64,000 nucleotides of DNA from Sulfurovum sp. NBC37-1 (GTDB taxonomy: Bacteria; Campylobacterota; Campylobacteria; Campylobacterales; Sulfurovaceae), in assembly GCF_000010345.1 (NCBI RefSeq), contig NC_009663.1, positions 806,001-870,000 of the forward strand, given 5' to 3'. Of the stretch, positions 60,571 to 64,000 are shown piece after piece; positions within the stretch are counted from its first letter, which is position 1; the number at the start of each line of letters is the position of its first letter. Position numbers and translations under genes: made by a program. Below the pieces are notes generated by a model. The model ran no database searches. It was not told where the DNA came from and saw only the letters and a program-made list of their open reading frames with translations.

Positions 60571-61941
60571 ATGGAAACGATAACATGCGATGTACTCATC
60601 ATCGGCGGGGGTCCTGCCGGTGGTGTGTGTGCCGTAACGGCAAAGATGAACTACCCGCAGAAAAAAGTGCTGGTAGTGCGGGAGATGGAAGTACAGATGG
60701 TTCCTTGTGCGATCCCTTATGTCTTCGGCACTACGCTTGGAAGCAGTGAAAAGAATGTCGCTTCCTGTGCGAAAGCTGAAGAGATGGGCATAGAGACCAT
60801 CATAGCCAAAGTGGAAGAGGTGAATACCGAAGCCAAAATGGCACGTACGTCTGCACATGAGATCCATTTTGACAAGTTGGTGTTCGCGACAGGCTCCGTT
60901 CCTTTTGTCCATGCTTCCCTGCAGCCTTCTTTAGCATTTGAAGGAGTCTTTACTGTTCCAAAGAACAAACAGCTCATAGACAAGGCGAAAACCTATATCG
61001 ATAATGTTAAAAACATTGTTGTAGTGGGTACCGGGTTTATCGGTATCGAGATGGCGATGGAACTCAAAGAGAGTGGCAAAAACGTAACCGTCATAGGCGG
61101 AAGCAAACATATTCTCAAAGGAACCTTTGACTCGGAAGTCGCCATGCAGGCTGAAGAGATCCTGCTGGCACATGATGTTGCCTTTATCAGTGAAGACAGA
61201 GTCAGCGGTGTACTGGACGACAATGGCAGCAAGATCGTCCGTGGCGTACAGCTGAAAAGTGGAAGGGTCGTCCCTGCACAGGCAGTCATTCTGGCAACAG
61301 GATACAAGCCCAACACCCAACTGGCGAAAGAGGCAGGTCTTTTCCTGGGACATTACGGCGGTATCTGGGTCGATGAATATATGCGTACAGCCAATCATGA
61401 TGTTTTTGCTGTAGGTGACTGTTGTGCCAGAAGAGGCTTCATTAGTAAAGTGCCCTCGAAGGTTATGCTGGCATCTACTTCTGCTGCAGAAGGCCGTATG
61501 GCAGGGAGTTCTCTGTTCGGTTTTAAGTACCTTAAGGGATTCAGCGGTACCATTGCCATCTTCTCGACCATGGTAGGGACTACGGCATTCTCTTCCGCCG
61601 GGATCACGGAAGAGGAAGCACGCAAGTCAGGTGCTGATATCGTGGTGGGAAGCTTTACCGGTATGAACAGACACCCCGGAAGCATTCCCGGTGCACATAA
61701 ACAGTTCGTCAAACTGGTTGCCATGCGACATAGCGGACAGATCATAGGTGGTCAGATCGTCGGCGGGAACGAAACGGGAGAAATGATCAATATCATCGGA
61801 GTGATGATAGAAACCAAGATGACCATTTACCAGGTGATGTCCATGCAGGTAGCTACTCAGCCTATGCTGACGGCTGCACCGACCAATTATCCCATTGTGA
61901 TGGCTGCGGCCATGATCGCCCAGAAAATCGAAAATCACTAA
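60571..61941 (+). CDS. CoA-disulfide-reductase / NADH-oxidase-like flavoprotein
   Basis: 456 residues, two-dinucleotide-binding flavoprotein: FAD loop IGGGPAGG (11-18), redox Cys46 in MVPCAIPYVFG as in CoA-disulfide reductases and NADH oxidases or peroxidases, NAD(P)H loop VVVGTGFIGIEMAMEL, ATG motif VILATGYKPN and FAD-binding VFAVGDCC. C-terminal dimerisation domain present. Relatives reduce CoA disulfide, persulfide or polysulfide with NAD(P)H. It lies 36 bp after nuoN on the same strand, probably cotranscribed, and might supply or receive electrons tied to complex I; this is inference. Confidence 0.82.
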   Translation: METITCDVLIIGGGPAGGVCAVTAKMNYPQKKVLVVREMEVQMVPCAIPYVFGTTLGSSEKNVASCAKAEEMGIETIIAKVEEVNTEAKMARTSAHEIHFDKLVFATGSVPFVHASLQPSLAFEGVFTVPKNKQLIDKAKTYIDNVKNIVVVGTGFIGIEMAMELKESGKNVTVIGGSKHILKGTFDSEVAMQAEEILLAHDVAFISEDRVSGVLDDNGSKIVRGVQLKSGRVVPAQAVILATGYKPNTQLAKEAGLFLGHYGGIWVDEYMRTANHDVFAVGDCCARRGFISKVPSKVMLASTSAAEGRMAGSSLFGFKYLKGFSGTIAIFSTMVGTTAFSSAGITEEEARKSGADIVVGSFTGMNRHPGSIPGAHKQFVKLVAMRHSGQIIGGQIVGGNETGEMINIIGVMIETKMTIYQVMSMQVATQPMLTAAPTNYPIVMAAAMIAQKIENH

Positions 61942-61946
61942 AAAAA

Positions 61947-62021
61947 GGTAACTATACGGATGGTGCCAACATCACCGGTTTCACGCATGTAGCCGATGCT
62001 AAGATCGTGGAGGGGATCTAA
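61947..62021 (+). pseudogene. gdhA: 3-prime relic of a glutamate dehydrogenase gene
   Basis: Twenty-four codons and a stop read GNYTDGANITGFTHVADAKI then VEGI, matching the conserved C-terminus of hexameric NADP-glutamate dehydrogenase (...GANIAGFVKVADAM...). No upstream part of gdhA exists; it follows the flavoprotein stop by 5 bp. A deletion seems to have removed the rest. Confidence 0.6.
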
Positions 62022-62074
62022 CCACTAAAACAGAGTGGGGATAGTGCTTTCCCTCTCCCTCCCGGAAAGCCCCT

Positions 62075-62428
62075 CTATGAAAAGAGCCTGCTGAAGAACG
62101 ATCCTTTTCCTGCAAGCTTATCTATCAGTTCGAAATAGTATGTTTCATTCTTCAGCCCCAGTTCGGGGTATTTCAGCTTTCCGTCCGGCATCACCGCTAT
62201 GGTGAAGGGGACGGACTGTATCTTGAACGCCGAAGCGAGTTTCGGATTTCGGCTGACATCGCACTTCACTACAGGGATACCGTTCTCCTCTCCGTATTTT
62301 TCCAATCTTTCGTCTATCAGCTGCATCAGCATCTGGCATGGGCCGCAGGTAGGGGAGTAAAAGTCTATAAAGACAGGCGTGTCATTGTTCTTGATGATCG
62401 TTTCGTAGTTTTTATCTGTAAGTTCCAT
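62075..62428 (-). CDS. thioredoxin-like protein
   Basis: 117 residues, thioredoxin fold with active site CGPC (FYSPTCGPCQML) and cis-Pro in VPFTIAVMPDG. No signal peptide, hence cytoplasmic disulfide reductase. Divergent from adenine deaminase. Confidence 0.88.
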   Translation of the reverse strand: MELTDKNYETIIKNNDTPVFIDFYSPTCGPCQMLMQLIDERLEKYGEENGIPVVKCDVSRNPKLASAFKIQSVPFTIAVMPDGKLKYPELGLKNETYYFELIDKLAGKGSFFSRLFS

Positions 62429-62489
62429 GGTAAAAGTATAGCTTTCTTTTCATTACATGCTATAATTTATTAAAAGAGAAGGAGAGAAG

Positions 62490-64000
62490 ATGGAAATGAA
62501 AAGCAATTATGTAGATATTTTCAAACGGGAGATATTCCCTGCAAAGGTCAGAGTTGAAAAAGGAAAGATCGCTTCTATAGAAAGAATTGATACACCTTGT
62601 GATACCTACATACTCCCCGGATTTGTTGATGCGCATATCCACATTGAGAGTTCCATGCTCCCGCCCAGTGAGTTCGCCCGTCTCGCCGTCTGCCACGGTA
62701 CGGTTGCTACCGTGTCAGACCCGCACGAGATAGCCAATGTTCTGGGAATACCCGGTGTTGGGTATATGCTGGACAACAGTGAAATGACACCGTTCAAATT
62801 CTACTTTGGGGCTTCTCCCTGCGTTCCTGCCACTACGTTCGAGACCAGTGGTGCGACACTGGGGCCCGACGAGATAGAAAGCCTGTTGAAAATGCCGCAG
62901 ATCAAATACCTTTCTGAAGTGATGAATTTTCCCGGTGTGATCAATGGTGACCCTGACATGCTGGCGAAGATTGCAAAAGCCAAAGCATTACACAAACGTA
63001 TCGATGGGCATGCCCCCGGGCTCAGAGGAGATGAGCTGACAAAATATATCGAGGCGGGTATCGAGACCGACCATGAAGCTTTCACCTACGAAGAGGGGTT
63101 GGAAAAGCTGCAGAAGGGTATGAAAATACTCATACGTGAAGGCTCGGCTGCCAAGAATTTCGAAGCGCTTGCACCGCTCATTCCTGCCTATCCGAACAAA
63201 CTGATGTTCTGTTCGGACGACCGGCATCCCAATGATCTTGCCAGAGAGCACATTGACGGACATGTCAGACGGGCGATCGCCAAAGGGTATGATCTCTTTG
63301 ATGTACTCAGGATCGCCTCGGTCAATCCGGTTGAGCATTATGGGCTTGAAGTTGGGTTGCTGAGGGTAGGGGACCCGGCTGATTTTATTGTAGTAGAAGA
63401 CCTGAAAGATTTTAAAGTCCTTCAAACGGTCATCGATGGAGAGATCGTTGCCAGAGGAAAGAAACCGCTGATCGATTCCGTTACGGTGGAAACCCCCAAC
63501 CATTTTCATACCGGAATAAAAAAAGAGGAAGATTTTATATTGGAGCGCTGTGTCCATACGGAGATCATTCATGCCCTCGACCATTCTTTGATCACGGAAG
63601 AGGAGATCATGGATCTTTCCTCCGGGAAAGCGAAAGATGTGCTGAAGATCACGGTGGTGAACCGTTATGAAGATGTAAAGCCGGCTGTAGCGTACGTGCA
63701 TGGGTTTGGCCTCAAGAAAGGTGCCATTGCTTCGAGTGTCGCGCATGATTCGCATAATATCATTGCGGTAGGGTGCAGTGATGCCTTGATTGCCAAAGCG
63801 GTCAATACGATCATCGGGAACCGGGGCGGGATCTGTGCAGTAACAGAAGAAGAAATCGAAGTCCTGAGTCTTCCGATTGCGGGGTTAATGAGTGACAAAG
63901 ACGGTTTTGAAGTGGCAAATCGTTACGCTGATCTCGACAGGATGGTACGGGAATATTTTACTTCACTACTAAGCGCACCTTTCATGACACTCTCTTTCAT
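62490..64000 (+). CDS. ade: adenine deaminase, 3-prime end outside the window
   Basis: Open from ATG 62490 (AAGGAGAG upstream) to the window edge, 503 codons without a stop; the family is usually 550-600 residues, so perhaps 50-90 are missing. The amidohydrolase metal site DAHIHIESS is at about 49-57. Further motifs are HGTVATVSDPHEIANVLG, IDGHAPGL, CSDDRHPND and the family-specific C-terminal domain starting near VLKITVVNRY, with VAHDSHNIIAVG. Converts adenine to hypoxanthine and ammonia in purine salvage. Confidence 0.93.
   Translation, partial: MEMKSNYVDIFKREIFPAKVRVEKGKIASIERIDTPCDTYILPGFVDAHIHIESSMLPPSEFARLAVCHGTVATVSDPHEIANVLGIPGVGYMLDNSEMTPFKFYFGASPCVPATTFETSGATLGPDEIESLLKMPQIKYLSEVMNFPGVINGDPDMLAKIAKAKALHKRIDGHAPGLRGDELTKYIEAGIETDHEAFTYEEGLEKLQKGMKILIREGSAAKNFEALAPLIPAYPNKLMFCSDDRHPNDLAREHIDGHVRRAIAKGYDLFDVLRIASVNPVEHYGLEVGLLRVGDPADFIVVEDLKDFKVLQTVIDGEIVARGKKPLIDSVTVETPNHFHTGIKKEEDFILERCVHTEIIHALDHSLITEEEIMDLSSGKAKDVLKITVVNRYEDVKPAVAYVHGFGLKKGAIASSVAHDSHNIIAVGCSDALIAKAVNTIIGNRGGICAVTEEEIEVLSLPIAGLMSDKDGFEVANRYADLDRMVREYFTSLLSAPFMTLSF

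Noticed and set aside
62046-62070. GCTTTCC/GGAAAGC hairpin as terminator of the thioredoxin gene
   Set aside because: A stem is present, but no adequate T run follows it on the relevant strand.
1-64000. CRISPR arrays, tRNA and rRNA genes
   Set aside because: No regularly spaced repeats and no cloverleaf or rRNA-like sequences were noticed on either strand; a tRNA or covariance-model scan would be decisive.

Overview
The window looks like chromosome from a Campylobacterota bacterium, most likely a free-living sulfur/hydrogen-oxidising relative of Sulfurovum or Sulfurimonas. This is inferred from two OprD-type major porins, MurF with an N-terminal membrane domain, the pyrD - M16 peptidase - dapA - FabL-type reductase block (an order also known in Campylobacter jejuni), and promoters with clear -10 but weak -35 elements. 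No rRNA, tRNA or CRISPR array was seen.

Region 1-10.7 kb is a metal-handling island shaped by duplication and decay. It holds two near-identical small exported Met/Cys/His proteins (117-452, 933-1268), a MerT-like pseudogene between them, a 268-bp MITE-like element in the leader of the second copy, and a lipoprotein multicopper oxidase (1729-3240). Next come scars of a second arsM/arsR set (3245-3628) and an intact unit of ArsM-like double methyltransferase, MerT-rhodanese fusion and ArsR regulator (3635-6524). The island ends with a Met-rich cytochrome c (6873-7460) and a DUF302 / SHOCT / PcoA / PcoB operon (8315-11372). Four of these promoters share a tandem ATGCACACT-type box at fixed distance from the -10, so they probably form one metal regulon.

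Region 11.4-24.4 kb has an OprD porin behind feoB-feoA, a second abundant porin, pgsA, the fabL-like / dapA / M16 / pyrD block, a HepT-MntA toxin-antitoxin pair and a run of exported proteins, one frameshifted. Region 24.6-27.3 kb is an AT-rich accessory patch: a YARHG protein, a histidine-kinase remnant and a broken HEPN-like gene. Region 27.3-40.9 kb is mostly envelope and housekeeping: cysS, murJ, ruvA, ecotin, an NlpC/P60 hydrolase, two L,D-transpeptidase-fold proteins, an alpha/beta hydrolase and murF.

The most striking locus is 40937-45120. It encodes a coiled-coil protein, an inner-membrane-anchored OmpA-domain protein with a probable longin/roadblock-like cytoplasmic domain, a Ras/Rab-like small GTPase, and a PAS-GGDEF diguanylate cyclase with an intact I-site. 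This looks like an envelope-anchored GTPase module wired to c-di-GMP. The first two reading frames are separated only by an A7 tract.

Region 45.1-51.1 kb has a fused TRAP transporter, a lipid kinase, small membrane proteins, an AI-2E family transporter and an unknown exported protein. Region 51.2-60.5 kb is a tightly overlapping nuoA-B-CD-H-I-J-K-L-M-N cluster with no nuoE, nuoF or nuoG, followed by a CoA-disulfide-reductase-like flavoprotein that could be an electron entry route. The window ends with a 25-codon relic of a glutamate dehydrogenase gene, a thioredoxin and the first ~503 codons of adenine deaminase, cut by the window edge.
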